Notes: generated by a model from the sequence alone, not told the origin. DNA of 64,000 nucleotides from Tridacna crocea (GCA_943736015.1 OX031057.1:37472501-37536500); one strand, 5' to 3'. Counted from the stretch's first letter, positions 10,748 through 21,880 are shown. Made by a program: numbers and translations.

Positions 10748-11592
10748 TAGTGTTGGGCAATCGGTTAAAAATCTCAATCGAATATCCCTTTGAGATCGGA
10801 AGAGCAAACCCAACTAGCTATTGATAGTACAATCGGTTTAGACTTCATTTAATGTCTTTTTGCTTAAAATATTGTCACAACATTGTAAACATGATAGTCT
10901 TCATGTATTAAGTTTATAAAGATGTTGTATTCTGCACTTTAATCAATTGAAATATATTACAATTTAGTTTTCTGCTTTAATCAATATCATTCATTTTGTT
11001 CCTTATAATTTCCAAAACGAGTTAAAAAAGAATCAGACATACGTAATAGTTCAAACATTTGCAGACAACCCCTCTTTTCCCCCCCCCCCCCCTCCCCATT
11101 TTCATTTCATAAAACAACATTTTTTTCCACTCATGAACATAATTCTAGCTTCCGCTTATTGCTTTACTAAGAAATTTGTTCAAATTCACTTTTAAAATTC
11201 ATTATTAAATACAAGAAGATAGTTTGAAGTCCCTCTGATCGGACGACGCCACGCTGCTCATTGTAGTGTCATGGGTTTTCGCGCTTTTTTGGCGATCTAC
11301 TTTTTCTTCACAATTAGTTTCTGGAGAAGTATTCCTACATGATTTGACATCATTTAGTCAGTTTAAATAGCAAGTAACTTAAAAAGCTGTCACTTTACAC
11401 TAGATAAGAGGAATAACACCTTCGTTACTCTGTCATAAATGACTCGCCAGCTTCTTTGTCATCCGGGTGTCCTTTGCATTTTATACTGATCGTGTTCAAC
11501 CTGTATTTCTGCCCGATGCACGCAAGCTAGGTTATATGAAGTTCTAGACGATAATTTCATGCCTCAGATTGACATTTAGGCAGATATCTTTC
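10748..11592 (+). mobile_element. hAT-like foldback FB5, left half
   Basis: Starts TAGTGTTGGGCAATCGG and follows the left arm of the complete element at 61779-63669, including a C-tract at about 11079-11092, as far as the central region (CTAGACGATAATTTCATG). The right arm is missing. Confidence 0.8.
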
Positions 11593-11869
11593 ATCGTCAA
11601 AGACAGGTCATTTCAAATTTCAAAGCCCGGGCTCAGGAAGCTTGCCGAGTTGTCAACTTTTGTCAAGACATTCATGGACAAAGATTTGTTTCTCATTTTT
11701 CAGCCAATTTTCGGGTTTGTTATTCACTATGTTTAATCCAAGATTGTGATTAATAATAGTGACAAAACCAAGCGCTATAAACCAGAATTCAAGTTTTGGC
11801 ACCAAGCCAGCTTAGCAACCGACTACAATCAATCCCGGATTTCTCAATCGATTATCGGAATCGGAAGCC

Positions 11870-12294
11870 AAAAACTGGTCTAAATTGAAAAAAAAAAGAA
11901 AATGCAAACGACAATTTAAATGACGGATTTGTCTTTCATATGAGTAGAAACAATTGCTGGAAAAGGATAAAATGCGAGAAAATGCCCGCATTTTATCCTT
12001 TCCCAACAATGTTTTCAAAACGCCTTTTCCTCGGGGTCTTAATTATTACCACACGACAAAAATGTAGACTTGTCCAAATTGAAAGCATTTGCAGACGACA
12101 ATTTAAATGTTGTTCAAATGATGGAATTTGTGTTTGATAGGGTACAAAACATTGTGGGAAATGGGGAAAATGCATGTTACCAGCATTTTCTCCTTTTCCC
12201 ACAATGTTTTCATAGGGCCTCTTGCTCAGGGTCGTTAAAACTCGGGATTGTGTGTTAAAGAGTTACACTCGAGATTTCGTGGTAAAGGGTTAAC
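11870..12294 (-). mobile_element. piggyBac-like MITE, family A, split by a second copy
   Basis: The outer copy runs from ACTGGTCTAAATTGAAA through an imperfect hairpin (AAGGATAAAATGCGAG and complement) to GGGGTC. It is then interrupted at a TTAA by another copy (12039-12266) and resumes as GATTTCGTGGTAAAGGGTTAA, ending at 12294. The left end of the outer copy is decayed. Confidence 0.65.
12039..12266 (-). mobile_element. piggyBac-like MITE, family A, nested copy
   Basis: Left TTAA at 12039-12042; the right end has mutated to TTAC. Stem arms TTGTGGGAAATGGGG and TTCTCCTTTTCCCACAATG are slightly mismatched. It is inserted inside another family A copy. Confidence 0.75.
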
Positions 12295-13289
12295 TGCAAA
12301 TACTGGTGTACCGGCGACTGGCATGAAATCTTTCTGACAGATGGCTTGTTTTACATTTTTGGATGTTCAAAATTACTCTCCAAGATGGCGGATAGACTTC
12401 AGACTAAACAGAACGTGCTGTCCGATCTCGGATCATGTACATGTTTCAAGATTGAAAACATGCTGAAACTGTAGATCAACTACAGGTTTGACCCCGTCTG
12501 ACACGGTGCTATAAATAGATCGAAATTTGTCAGATATTACCCTTATTATTTCGGACACTTATTCTAACAACACGGTGATATCTAAATAGTGTTCCTCCTT
12601 AAAAAAATGCAAGGACCTATGATTTTCTGCTGTAAATACTACCGAGCTACCGAAATTGGGTCACGCCATGTTTTCTCAAGAAGGCCGACTGCATGCACAT
12701 CGAACATTGAAATTAATATATAAGATTTTTTTTTTCATGAAACTGATCAGAAATGATAGATCTATTTTTATGAAAGCAAGTAGTTTCTAGTCCATGCTGT
12801 TGTCTTAATTCTTAATTTCATCCTGTTGGTTTCCTTATCAATACAGAATACGGACATTCGAGGCTACCTTTCATTTCGGCCACTCACACAGAGTTCTATC
12901 CGAATACATTGGCGAATAACGGTACCCTCAAATCAATCATGAATCTTAGACTATGAACAGACGGAGATTAAACTGGCTTAAAATACAATAAATACATAAT
13001 ATTAAAATTAACTTCCGGCAACACGCTACCCATGTCTTGCATTGAACTGGCAGCCTGTTATCGATCTCCGTGTCAACGTCTACATGAGATACAACGGGTA
13101 CCAGTTTAGTCTTGCACCACTTAACCTGTGACGAAGACCGGAAATGAAAACATATTTTACATATCGTATCGGCATGCGCAGACAAAGTGAATAAGTATCC
13201 ATGACGACACGCGAGACAACTCGGGTTTGAGGACAAGAAAGACAACTCAAATTTGATATTTTTTTTTGGACTGTCCAAACCGTCACCGA
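12295..13289. other. No supported gene
   Basis: The plus strand has CCAAGATGGCGGATAG at about 12380, a YY1-like start context, but the frame stops after 29 codons. The 119-codon minus-strand frame at 12946-13305 has no family features. I do not call either. Confidence 0.4.
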
Positions 13290-13606
13290 TTTGGACACAT
13301 TTCATTTACAATGGGCCATTTCTTAATTCATATTTGGAATGACTCCTTAGGCCCTCTACTACACGTTCCTCAACTTTACAGAGGGCCATGGCCCTTTATA
13401 AAAATTGGCCCCTTGGATATTGCCAGACGACTTAAAAAGCCCCTAGTTCACTTTTAGTAGCACGCACGCACGCACAGACGGACGGACGCACGACGGACAA
13501 CGGGCCATGACATAAGCCCGCTGGCCTTCGGCCAGTGGAGCTAAAAAAAAAACTATGGTCTTCTCAAAAATTCAGGTGAGCGATCCAGGGCCATCTTGGC
13601 CCTCTT
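13290..13606. repeat. Interspersed repeat, (CACG/GACG) and CCCTCTTGTTT end
   Basis: Contains GCACGCACGCACGCAC and GACGGACGGACG at about 13461-13495, a GGCCTTCGGCCAGTGG hairpin, and a closing GGGCCATCTTGGCCCTCTTGTTT-type hairpin (13588-13606). It directly abuts the start of the next element of the same kind. Confidence 0.65.
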
Positions 13607-14335
13607 GTTTAGCTCACCTGAGCACAACGTGTTGAAGGGGAGCTTTTAGGGTCACCCGGTGTCCGTCGTCCGTCGTCAACAATTCTTTAAACATCAACTC
13701 CTCCTAAACCGCTGGGCCAATTTGGACCAAACTTGGCTGGAATGTTCCTTAGGAGGTCCTCTTTAAAAAGTCTTCACAAAATTTTATTCCATCAAAAACT
13801 CTGGTTGCAATGGCAACAAAATGCAATTTTCTGAGAAATTCTTTAAAAATCTTCTCCTCTGAAACCGCTGGCCAGATTTTAAAATAATTTCACAGGGATG
13901 TTCCTTGGGTGACCCTTTTCAAAACATGTTCGCACAATTTTGATCCGTCAAGATACATGGCTCTGGTGAATGGGGGCTACATGCACTATACAGAAATGAA
14001 GAAATGAAGAAATTCTTAAAAATTCTTCTTCTCTAAAACCGCCGGTCAGATTTTGAAATAATTTCTCAGGGATGTTCTTTGGGTGACCCTTTTCAAAAAT
14101 TGTGTACGAAATTTTGATCGGTCAAAAAAAATTGCTCTGGTGAATGGGGGCTACTTGCACTATACAGCTAACAAGAAATTCTTAAAAATTCTTCTTCTCT
14201 GAAACCGCTGGTAAGGTTTTGAAATAATTTCTCAGGGATGTTCTTTGAGTGACCCTTTTCAAAAATTGTTCGGGAATTTTGATCCGTCAAGAAACATGGC
14301 TCTGGTGAATGGGGGCTACTTGCATATATATATCA
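13607..14335 (+). mobile_element. Tandem-cored element (TAGCTCACCTGAGCAC start)
   Basis: Opens with TAGCTCACCTGAGCACAAC and the companion AGGGGAGCTTTT. It is followed by about three ~160-bp core units with CTCTGGTGAATGGGGGCTAC and TTCTTAAAAATTCTTCTTCT. A closer relative is at 60319-61630. The layout (short left flank, tandem core, 3' hairpin) resembles Helitron-related bivalve elements of the pearl type; that comparison is inference. Confidence 0.7.
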
Positions 14336-14460
14336 TGTGATGACTTGTTTCGTATAATCCATATCATAAAGATACAGTAATCGCATTTGAAAAAGCAAGG
14401 CTCAACTATTTTGTCTTCTAGCAATTTTTTTTTTTCAAGACTTGTATTGAACTTGACAAA

Positions 14461-14703
14461 TTAACCCTTTACCAAACAATCCCTGGTTTTTGTGACCCTG
14501 GTTTTTACGACCCTGAGATAGAGGCCTTTTGAAAACACTGTGGGAAAAGGAGAAAATGCTGGTGACCAGCATTTTCTCCTTTCCCACAGTGTTTTCTACC
14601 CTGCTAGAAACAAACTTCACTTTTTGAGTTTCTGTTATTTTGTTGTCTGCAAGTGCTTTCAATTTGGTACAGTCTGAAATTTTGTTGTTTGGTAAAGGGT
14701 TAA
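14461..14703 (+). mobile_element. piggyBac-like MITE, family A, complete
   Basis: TTAA at both ends. Perfect apex GCTGGTGACCAGC. The left flank contains a short internal duplication (TGGTTTTTGTGACCC / TGGTTTTTACGACCC). Confidence 0.85.
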
Positions 14704-14772
14704 GCTGTCTGCAGAATGACAAAAGCAGGCCTTTCACATGAGATTGTATACATCTTTCCCATATGTACAAGT

Positions 14773-14966
14773 TTTACACTAGTCCAAATTCAAATCATTT
14801 ACAGACATCAAAAATAATTTGGCTCAAAAATATAAAGGTGTTATCAAAGGGGAATAAAACATTGATGGAAAAGGAGAAAATGCTGGTTACAAGCATTTCC
14901 TCCTTACCTTACACTGATCTAACAAGTCTTGTTCTTTAGGGTCGTTTAACCCCGAAACTGTATGTT
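14773..14966 (-). mobile_element. piggyBac-like MITE, family A, decayed
   Basis: Recognisable AGTCCAAATTCAAATCATT, AAGGAGAAAATGCTGGTTAC and AGGGTCGTTTAACC segments. Ends are lost. Confidence 0.55.
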
Positions 14967-15002
14967 ACATTGTGATGCTGATCTCAGTCTGCAATATAAG
15001 GC

Positions 15003-15190
15003 CAGGTGGCAAAATTTTAGGCTAGTCTAAATTGAAAGCAGTTGCAAGTAAAATGTGTTTCAAAGATAGAATACATATACGTATAAAAGACTTAAAAAAA
15101 ACAATAAGGGAAAAAGAAAATGCTGGTTACCAGCATCTTCTTGTTTTCCCACAACGCTTTGAGAGCTTTTCTTCAACACGGCCGTAATGG
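15003..15190 (-). mobile_element. piggyBac-like MITE, family A, decayed
   Basis: GGCTAGTCTAAATTGAAAGC, AAAATGCTGGTTACCAGCAT and a mismatched arm TTCTTGTTTTCCCACAACG remain. Confidence 0.6.
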
Positions 15191-15263
15191 CATGGGATTG
15201 TTTTGGTGCAGGCTTTAACCTGTCTAATTCTCTGTTTCTCACAATGTTTATACAAGTATTCTT

Positions 15264-15492
15264 CTTACCCTTTACTACACAATCCCGACTTTTAACGACC
15301 CTGAGAAAGAAGCCCTCTGAAAACATTGTGGGAAAAGGAGAAAATGCTGGTGACCAGCATTTTCTCCTTTTCCCACAATTTTTTCTACTCTTCACAAAAC
15401 AAATGTCAAATTGTCAGTCACTTCTAATTTGTCGTCTGCAAATGCTTTCAATTTGGATAAACCTAAAATTGTGTCGTTTGGTAATGAGTTAA
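15264..15492 (+). mobile_element. piggyBac-like MITE, family A
   Basis: The left duplication has mutated to TTAC and the right is TTAA. Perfect hairpin with apex GCTGGTGACCAGC. Confidence 0.85.
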
Positions 15493-15524
15493 GGGTCATA
15501 AATATAGAGGCTCATTTGCTAAAA

Positions 15525-15740
15525 GGTTTACTCATTAGCAGACAACAATAATTTAGATTTATCCAAACTAAAAGAATTTGCATGAAAAAAAAAAATAATG
15601 TGGCTCAGACAGTGGAATTCGTATTTGATAGGCTCGAAGACATTGTTGGATATGAGAAAAAATTCGCAATCTGCATTCTCTTCTTTCCCTTCATCACTCA
15701 TCTTCAGGGTTATTAAAACGTTGCATTGTTTTGGAAAGAC
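15525..15740 (-). mobile_element. piggyBac-like MITE, family A, decayed
   Basis: Family A order (ATCCAAACTAAAAGAATTTG, then GACATTGTTGG, then AGGGTTATTAAAA) with a broken hairpin. It ends about 65 bp from the stop codon of the ankyrin gene, so it may lie in that gene's 3' UTR. Confidence 0.5.
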
Positions 15741-15805
15741 TCAATGTTATGAGTCACTAACACTATCACAGAAAGATTTTCAGCATTACTTTAGAGTGTA
15801 AATGT

Positions 15806-16125
15806 TCACTTTTTCTTTTTCTTCTTTCCTCCCTTCTTTTTTCCACCTTTCTTTTTTCCTCCTTTCTTTCCTTTCTTGCCCTTTCCCTTCTTTCCTTTCT
15901 TGCCTTTAGCTGGTTTAGCTCCATCTGGTAAGGAATAGTCTGGAATATCCGGAACATCCAATATTTCTTCTAGTTCTGGCATTTCACCTTTACTAGCATC
16001 CATCAAAATATTCCACAACTCTGTTTCATGCTTCACCAAATCAATAGGAATTAATCCTGATGAAGTTTTAGAATCTAAGGTTGCTCCACTAAGGATTAAA
16101 TGCTTTGCTACCTCAATATACTTTC
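15806..16125 (-). CDS. Ankyrin-repeat protein, exon 3 (terminal)
   Basis: Last exon of a 195-residue protein. The acceptor TTTTTTCAG/GAAAG enters in phase 1 and restores a Gly codon with exon 2. It completes the third ankyrin repeat (residues about 78-110, GKYIEVAKHLILSGATLDSK), has a shortened fourth repeat (GLIPIDLVKH, 113-122), an acidic linker (EMPELEEILDVPDIPDY), and ends in about 35 residues made almost only of Gly and Lys (KKGGKKKGGKKK), stopping at TGA 15806-15808. Ankyrin repeats are protein-binding modules; the basic tail could bind nucleic acid, tubulin or acidic partners, but that is inference. Partner and location are unknown. Confidence 0.85.
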
Positions 16126-16405
16126 CTGAAAAAAGTTTGAAACAATAGCGTAAAATCTAGGACATATGATATATTACAGGAACAAAGTTCAAACTATGTT
16201 TGTAAAGTAGCTAGCTTCTAGTCTGATAATCGTTTACTGTCATTTGTGACAGTACTTTTTTTTAAATGATTCCCTGTGAAAGTCCCCAGGCAGTAGATAA
16301 ACTACAGAATTGTATTTATTGCCACAGACCTATATAGACTGTCATAAGGAGACTGCAATGAGTGATCCAGATATTACATGTACTAACACCTAGACCCTGG
16401 CTTTC

Positions 16406-16632
16406 TTAACTCTTTCCCAAACGACAACTTTTGGACTCTTCCAAACTCAAAGAGTTTTCGGACGACAATTTCAAATTTAATAAAATGGCAGAAAGTTCTC
16501 CAAATAGGTAGAAAACACTGTGGGAAAAGAAGAAATTGCTCTTTACGAGCAATTTCTCCTTTTCCCACAGTGTTTTCAAAAGACTTGTGCTGCAGACACG
16601 TAAAAACAAGGGCTTGTTTGGGAAAAGGTTAA
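16406..16632 (-). mobile_element. piggyBac-like MITE, family C, complete
   Basis: TTAA at both ends. Ends of type CTCTTTCCCAAACGAC / TTGTTTGGGAAAAGG. The hairpin mixes an A-like outer stem (CACTGTGGGAAAAG) with a B-like apex (AAATTGCTCTTTACGAGC). Located in ankyrin intron 2. Confidence 0.8.
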
Positions 16633-16785
16633 CAGGGACTTTCAGACTGCTAATTTTATTTCTGTGGAAAGGTGGCTCTAAAACGAAAAAAATACAGATA
16701 GACACACACATAGAACACATAAGAAATTTCTGAGCTCTTTGTAATTTACTGTAAAATTGGTACCACGTAGCAAGGAATAAACAAA

Positions 16786-16864
16786 TCGATAGGTGAGTGC
16801 AACACTATTCTAAGTGCCTGTACATTGTACAGGTACTTAGAATAGTGTTGCACTCACCTATCGA
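16786..16864. mobile_element. 79-bp near-perfect palindrome, copy 1
   Basis: Arms of 39 bp (TCGATAGGTGAGTGCAAC, then ACTATTCTAAGTGCCTGTACA) with one mismatch and a single central T. A second copy of identical length lies at 55815-55893. No flanking ends are seen outside the palindrome, so the whole element seems to be the hairpin. A target duplication is unclear (possibly AAAT here). Confidence 0.85.
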
Positions 16865-17008
16865 AATGTCAGCACCCATTATGCAAAATATGCATGTGCA
16901 CATTAAAAAAAAAAAGAAAGCAACCTAAGTTGTGAATCACAATATCATATACATGTGTTGATTCTTCTCTAGATCTGTATACCATTTCAAGCTAAACAAA
17001 TGTGTTAA

Positions 17009-17550
17009 AGGTGGGTACTTAGAAAGTTTACATCACACCAAATCAAAAAATATATATATCACTGAAATTTATATGAAAAAACAATACAAATCATCAATAA
17101 TTAAAAATCATAGAATTACTAAAAAAAATTCTTTTTGATGGTATTCCCTTAAAAGGGTACATAGCCTCTTAAGCTATTTTTAGATTTCGTGCCAAAAATT
17201 TAAAAAATGCATTGTGGGAATGTTAAGTGACTGGCACGTGACTAATGAAGCTTAAATTCCATTACATAACAAACATGTAATTATTTTTCATAATATCTTC
17301 TTCAGACGCTATGTTTGAAGCTTCGTCTGTGTATTTCCAGTATGTAAATGAGCAAGTTGTTCTTGTAAAAATAGAACATGTTTCCTGTTGATGTCCACCT
17401 TGGCCGAATTAAATCTCTAATTTCTCGTGTTGTTGGATGGTTTTCGACTACTGGGGTTTTATGAATGACCATTATAAGGCTTTGGGAGTATAAAGATGAT
17501 ACTTTTGTATTTTTGTAAAATTTTCGTCCCAAATTCTGAAGGGCCACCTT
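17009..17550. mobile_element. 542-bp TTAA-flanked element, copy 1
   Basis: TTAA at 17005-17008 and 17551-17554. Short inverted ends AGGTGG / CCACCTT. Copies at 32313-32849 and 44522-44700 share the phrases GGTATTCCCTTAAAAGG and TTTGAAGCTTCGTCTGT, the latter absent from the truncated third copy. No ORF of note; non-autonomous. Located in ankyrin intron 2. Confidence 0.75.
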
Positions 17551-17705
17551 TTAAATTGATGCACGATGACTAGTGAATTCCTCTATGCTAGTGACGTTTC
17601 AGTTCTCTCCTCCAATGATCAACACCCATGCATCACTGTGTGTATAAATATTTCAATCCTGGCTACAACCATGATAAATACAAATTTAACATGACTGTAA
17701 GTCAG

Positions 17706-17860
17706 CTTCCTTCATAGCTAAGGTGTTAGAGTCCCCTATTGCGCTTTTGAAGATTGTGGACTTGAGTCCCTTAGCAATTTTTCCCTCAACAAAGCATGAA
17801 CATACCATGTCCATGATATCTGTGCATCACTTTCATCACTCAGTCCCTAAACTTTTTGTC
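17706..17860 (+). mobile_element. Possible tRNA-derived SINE, decayed
   Basis: ATAGCTAAGGTGTTAGAG resembles an A box and GTGGACTTGAGTCCC a B box about 40 bp further on. The 3' body is not clearly that of the other SINEs. Confidence 0.35.
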
Positions 17861-17943
17861 CCCAATTTTCTTGTGTGAGGGTAGGGTGAAGAAGCTCGAT
17901 ACTTCATAAGGAAAAATCATAAGAATGTCAGAGTTGCATGCAT

Positions 17944-18230
17944 TTAACTGGATATTTACCAAATAACAAATTTTTGGACTGGACCAAATTCAAAGCATCT
18001 GCAGACAACTTTCTGGACTGGACCAAATTCAAAGCATCTGCAGACAACAAATTAAATCTTGTTTATATCATGATTTCTGACTTAGACAGGGTAAAAAACA
18101 TTGTGGGAAAAGGAGAAAATGCTGGTCACCAGCATTTTCTCCTATCCCCACAATGTTTTCCTACCATTTAAATACAAATCCCATCAACTGAGCCACTTCT
18201 AATTTGTCTTACCACAATTCTTTCTTTTCA
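17944..18230 (-). mobile_element. piggyBac-like MITE, family A, internal tandem duplication
   Basis: Left TTAA at 17944. A ~36-bp segment containing GGACTGGACCAAATTC and AAAGCATCTGCAGACAAC occurs twice in a row (about 17975-18046). Hairpin with apex GCTGGTCACCAGC. The right end is decayed. Ankyrin intron 2. Confidence 0.75.
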
Positions 18231-18395
18231 TAAACAAAACTCATTGCTTGAGCTAGACGGTATTTTTCGTCTGCAAAATTATCTCAACTTTAGCAAATCT
18301 AAAATATTACATGTATATCTTTTATATCGTTTTTCATCATTTCATCACATATCCAAAATACAGAGATTTTCTGCCACATGTCTCCCTGCTCTTAC

Positions 18396-18494
18396 CTTTA
18401 GCAGCTAAATGTAAAGGGGTCACAAATCCAGATTGTTTCACATTTACATCTGCTCCTGCTTCAATCAACATTCTCACAACTTCAGTATGGCCTC
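18396..18494 (-). CDS. Ankyrin-repeat protein, exon 2
   Basis: Exactly 99 bp (33 codons, the length of one ankyrin repeat), phase 1 on both sides, between acceptor TTTCAG/GAGGCC and donor AAAG/GTAAGAG. It encodes GHTEVVRMLIEAGADVNV and TPLHLAAK, the canonical ankyrin signatures, spanning the end of repeat 2 and the start of repeat 3 (residues about 57-89). One-repeat symmetric exons are common in ankyrin genes and allow gain or loss of repeats without frame damage. Confidence 0.92.
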
Positions 18495-18539
18495 CTGAAA
18501 CAGATATACCCTAGCAATTTTACATTTTATCCTTATTTC

Positions 18540-18622
18540 TAGTTTGTTTGTGGTGTTTGATGGTATTTTCAACACAACTTCAGCCATATCGCAGCAGCCA
18601 GTGCTTCTATCCATGCACAGGA
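18540..18622 (-). mobile_element. SINE 3' fragment
   Basis: Read in reverse: TGGCTGCTGCGATATGGCTG, then TTGTGTTGAAAATACCATC. This is the conserved body and tail seen in the SINEs at 19735-20020 and 63429-63656. Confidence 0.65.
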
Positions 18623-18885
18623 ATTTGACATTCTATAACGAAAATAAACGATAAAATATGAAAAAAAAATCTCCCCTATATAATATAAACACTTGTTTAT
18701 ATTACATATAGAGATTTTTTCTTCATATTTTATCATTTATTTTGGCTATAGAAAGTCAAATTCCTCTGATCCATGCTTTCGTAGACACATGTTTATATTA
18801 TATAGGGGAGATTTTTTTTTCTATATTTTATCATTTATTTTGGTTATAGAATGTCAAATTCCTGTTATCCATGCTTTCATAGAGT
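18615..18885. repeat. Inverted/direct repeat cluster (ATAAAATATGAAAAAAATCTCC)
   Basis: A ~75-bp segment (GGAATTTGACATTCTATAAC, then ATAATATAAACAC) occurs once in one orientation and twice more inverted and in tandem. A single further copy is at 29750-29820. AT-rich, non-coding; origin unclear. Confidence 0.65.
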
Positions 18886-19648
18886 TTCTTTCACCAGTAC
18901 TCTGCATAATGCTCCTACTACCTCTTCTCCAGCCACTTACTGCTCCAGATATCCATCATCTGCACAATAATCAGCATCTTCGCGAGCCAAGGTTACGATC
19001 ACTACGTGGATCTTACCTTGGCTGATTGAGCCCAATTTCGAGATTCCTGCGATGCGCCCTCTATTGGATGCTGGTTATTACCCCCCTTTACATCATATTT
19101 CTGAAAGCCAATGAAGTATCATTTTACAAACCGCTTATGAATACAATTATTCAACATGAAGCAATAAGCAGACATCCATGTGGGTTTCCATGTTTACCCT
19201 CTATTCAAACGGTCGTGACCTTATTCTATTTTTATCAAAGATGAAATGCTACAGGGGATTTCATTCATTGCAGCTACAGCTGGCTGCATCCAATGAAAAA
19301 GCATATCGGGGGAATGTAAAAATCAAGCTCGATCCGCCAAGGGTAGAGTACTTAGCGTAGTGAATCGTCAGCCTTGGCTTGCGAAGATGAATAATCAGTA
19401 TTGACAGAAGAAACAATTCGGTCATAATGACAATTACTAAACCTCAAAGCAAACTTTGCCAAGCTGAGGATTTAAACCCATGACATCCCGGTTTCAAGCC
19501 CTGCATAAAACTGAATAAGATACCACACTTTGCATGTAGGTGTACAACATTTATTTATCATATAATATGTGTACACTTTGATTCAAATCCCATGACACAC
19601 ATCATGAAATTCTACAAGTTCAGAAAGTTTGACCTCATTAACATGTAT

Positions 19649-20922
19649 ACAGGGTGTCTGGAAAGTAAAGTAACACTTTTGTACATGACTATTTAGCATA
19701 ACTTTCAAAATCAAATATAGGGATAGAAATAATTGATTGATTGATTGTATGATGTTTAAAACCATTTTCAACATTATTTCAGTTATATTGCGGCAGCCAG
19801 TGCACCTATCCAGGTGGAGTTCCTGTTACCAGTACTCCACACAATATTCTTTCCAAGTCACTAGCTGCTTTCCCACATAACCATTGTCGAAGAAACGACC
19901 AGCGGTGAGAGAGGAATGAATCCTGTCCAATCCTTGGAGAGAAATTGGCCGAGCCACCCCCTGTTCTCAAGTCCTGTACACCACCAACTGAGCAACAGGG
20001 GCTCAGCGAGATAAAAATAAACATACATGTGTATCAAATATATATGTTATTTGTGTGGTAATTTCATTTATTTTTCATAACAACACAGTTTTATACAGGT
20101 TTTATACAAGTTTCAAATCAGACGCACCTTTTTGTCATTTGCATCATTTTAGATATTATTGATGTTTTCAATTTGATGGCTTTTTATGCTCTTTCTTTTC
20201 TGAATACACACAATGAAATTTTCATACCCTTCAAAATCCATTTAAATATCAATATTGATTTCACTTGAAGGATTTTAGATGATATGTCTGGGTTGTTCAG
20301 GTTGGGATTGTAGACCTTTGACTTCAACACACTGCAAAGGAGGAAGTGAGTTTGGGACTATGTGCAGGCCACAATATTCACCAATGTCTTACCTCCAGAT
20401 ATTGTTCAGATATTACCCCATCACCAGACATAATAAAAAGTCTGTCATAATTTTAGATGTGTGTGCCATAGCACTTTCCTGCATGAACCAAGTGCTTTGC
20501 AATCCGGATTTGAACATGTGCAACTTAATGCTTTCTGTGGGTTTAAAAGGTCAGAGGTTGACAGCCCTACCAAGACAACATAGCTATGTTGTTAGAGACT
20601 ACTTACGGTGGAATAAAGAAGATGGATATTGAAATCTGCTCTCAGATGATTGACAATTTCATTGGGAATGTTCGGCAAGGTAAGAGCATAATCTGCTGTC
20701 TAACTGAAAACGTCATTAATTGTAAAATCATGCCAATCCCAAAAAGGACTTTTGAATCGGAATCTGTTTAAAAGTGCAAAATTAGATGAAAATTGAGTTA
20801 AATTATCACACAAAAAAACTTGTATGTACTGTATATATATCTCTCTCTCTCTCTCTGTCTCTTATATTTTAAGCCAAAATGTGAATGTACGAAAGTTTTA
20901 CCATACTTTCAAGACACCCTGT
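19649..20922. mobile_element. Tc1/mariner-like non-autonomous element
   Basis: Inverted ends CAGGGTGTCTGGAAAGTA (left) and CAGGGTGTCTTGAAAGTA (right, inverted), each bordered by TA. A SINE sits inside (19735-20020), leaving about 1 kb. A 117-codon frame at 20279-20632 and an overlapping one to 20771 (DIEICSQMIDNFIGNVRQ) might be transposase remnants, but I cannot recognise the catalytic triad. Located in ankyrin intron 1. Confidence 0.65.
19735..20020 (-). mobile_element. tRNA-derived SINE
   Basis: Read in reverse: A box TTGCTCAGTTGGTGG, then GGACTTGAGAACAGGGGG where the B box appears lost. The body ends TAACTGAAATAATGTTGAAA and a (CAAT)n-type tail. The body matches other SINEs in the window. 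The shared body resembles V-SINE-type molluscan SINEs such as RUDI; this is from memory and needs checking. Confidence 0.75.
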
Positions 20923-21822
20923 ACATATAAATCATTTGAGTGCTTACCAAAACCATAACCTTCTTTTGTACTGACAAAGATCAGACTGCACAAAACATAT
21001 TTAATCTTTTTTAATTCTTCTGAATCATGTTTTCTGGTTTTTGAAATCTTGAAGCCTACTGGGCTAATAATGTTGAGGTGGGACAAAAGCATACAGCTGC
21101 CTTGGCAAACCAGGGCAAAATGTTACTGGCTTGGCATACTAGGATGAAGCATACCATGCAAAACAACTAAGCATACCAATAATACCACATACAAAATATG
21201 TAGCTATTGTATAGATATTGACACTGATAAGGTAGAAAATATTTTTGGAAAAGCAGTCATCAGCTTCTGAAGCACAAATTGGAAAATATTCCTTTTTATC
21301 TTCAAAGACAGAACATGCGTGAGTATGATCCCAACATCATGTCCAATATATTTATTTCACTTAGTCCAAAAGTACTGTGCTTTGGCAGTGGTACACTTCG
21401 GTAGTGATATGCTTCCTCTGTTACCCAATAGTGAGTGGTAACACTAAACTGCAGTTCATCAAAGATGCATGGGGTAAAATTACCCCACTTCCAAAACAGC
21501 TGATGCCAAAACAACCTAGTGCCAAATTGGCCCATTACCCTTACCATAATTATATAGAAACCACTTAAGATCTCTTTCGGTCATCTGGATCACACAAGTA
21601 CTTTTCCAGAATTGTAATTCAGGCACAATAGAACTTGATCAGACTGTCAGAAAATACATACATACATAATTTTTCAAAGTATGTTTATTCATCATTAGAA
21701 AAGGACTATGGAAAAGGTACACATACCTACATACACATGTGGAAATATGAGCAGATACAATAGTTAACATCTGACAGAATGCAAAGTATAACCCACACAG
21801 GAATGAGGGAATCGATAACAGA

Positions 21823-21880
21823 CTTTTTTGTCCATGGGTATGTTTGCATGAGCTTGTTTGTCCTGGCTTGTTTGTGCTCT
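21823..21880 (+). repeat. Solo word array (GGCTTGTTTGTCC)
   Basis: Repeated GCTTGTTTGTCC-like words, a mutated version of the array at 59888-59955. No inverted partner found nearby. Confidence 0.45.

Noticed and set aside
12380..12470. Plus-strand ATG in a CCAAGATGGCGG context
   Set aside because: The frame stops after 29 codons and no clear donor precedes the stop.
12946..13305. 119-codon minus-strand frame
   Set aside because: Cysteine- and isoleucine-rich with no domain, no splice support, and overlapping repeat sequence.
15766..15957. Arg/Glu/Lys-rich minus-strand frame
   Set aside because: Shifted-frame shadow of the Gly/Lys tail of the ankyrin gene.
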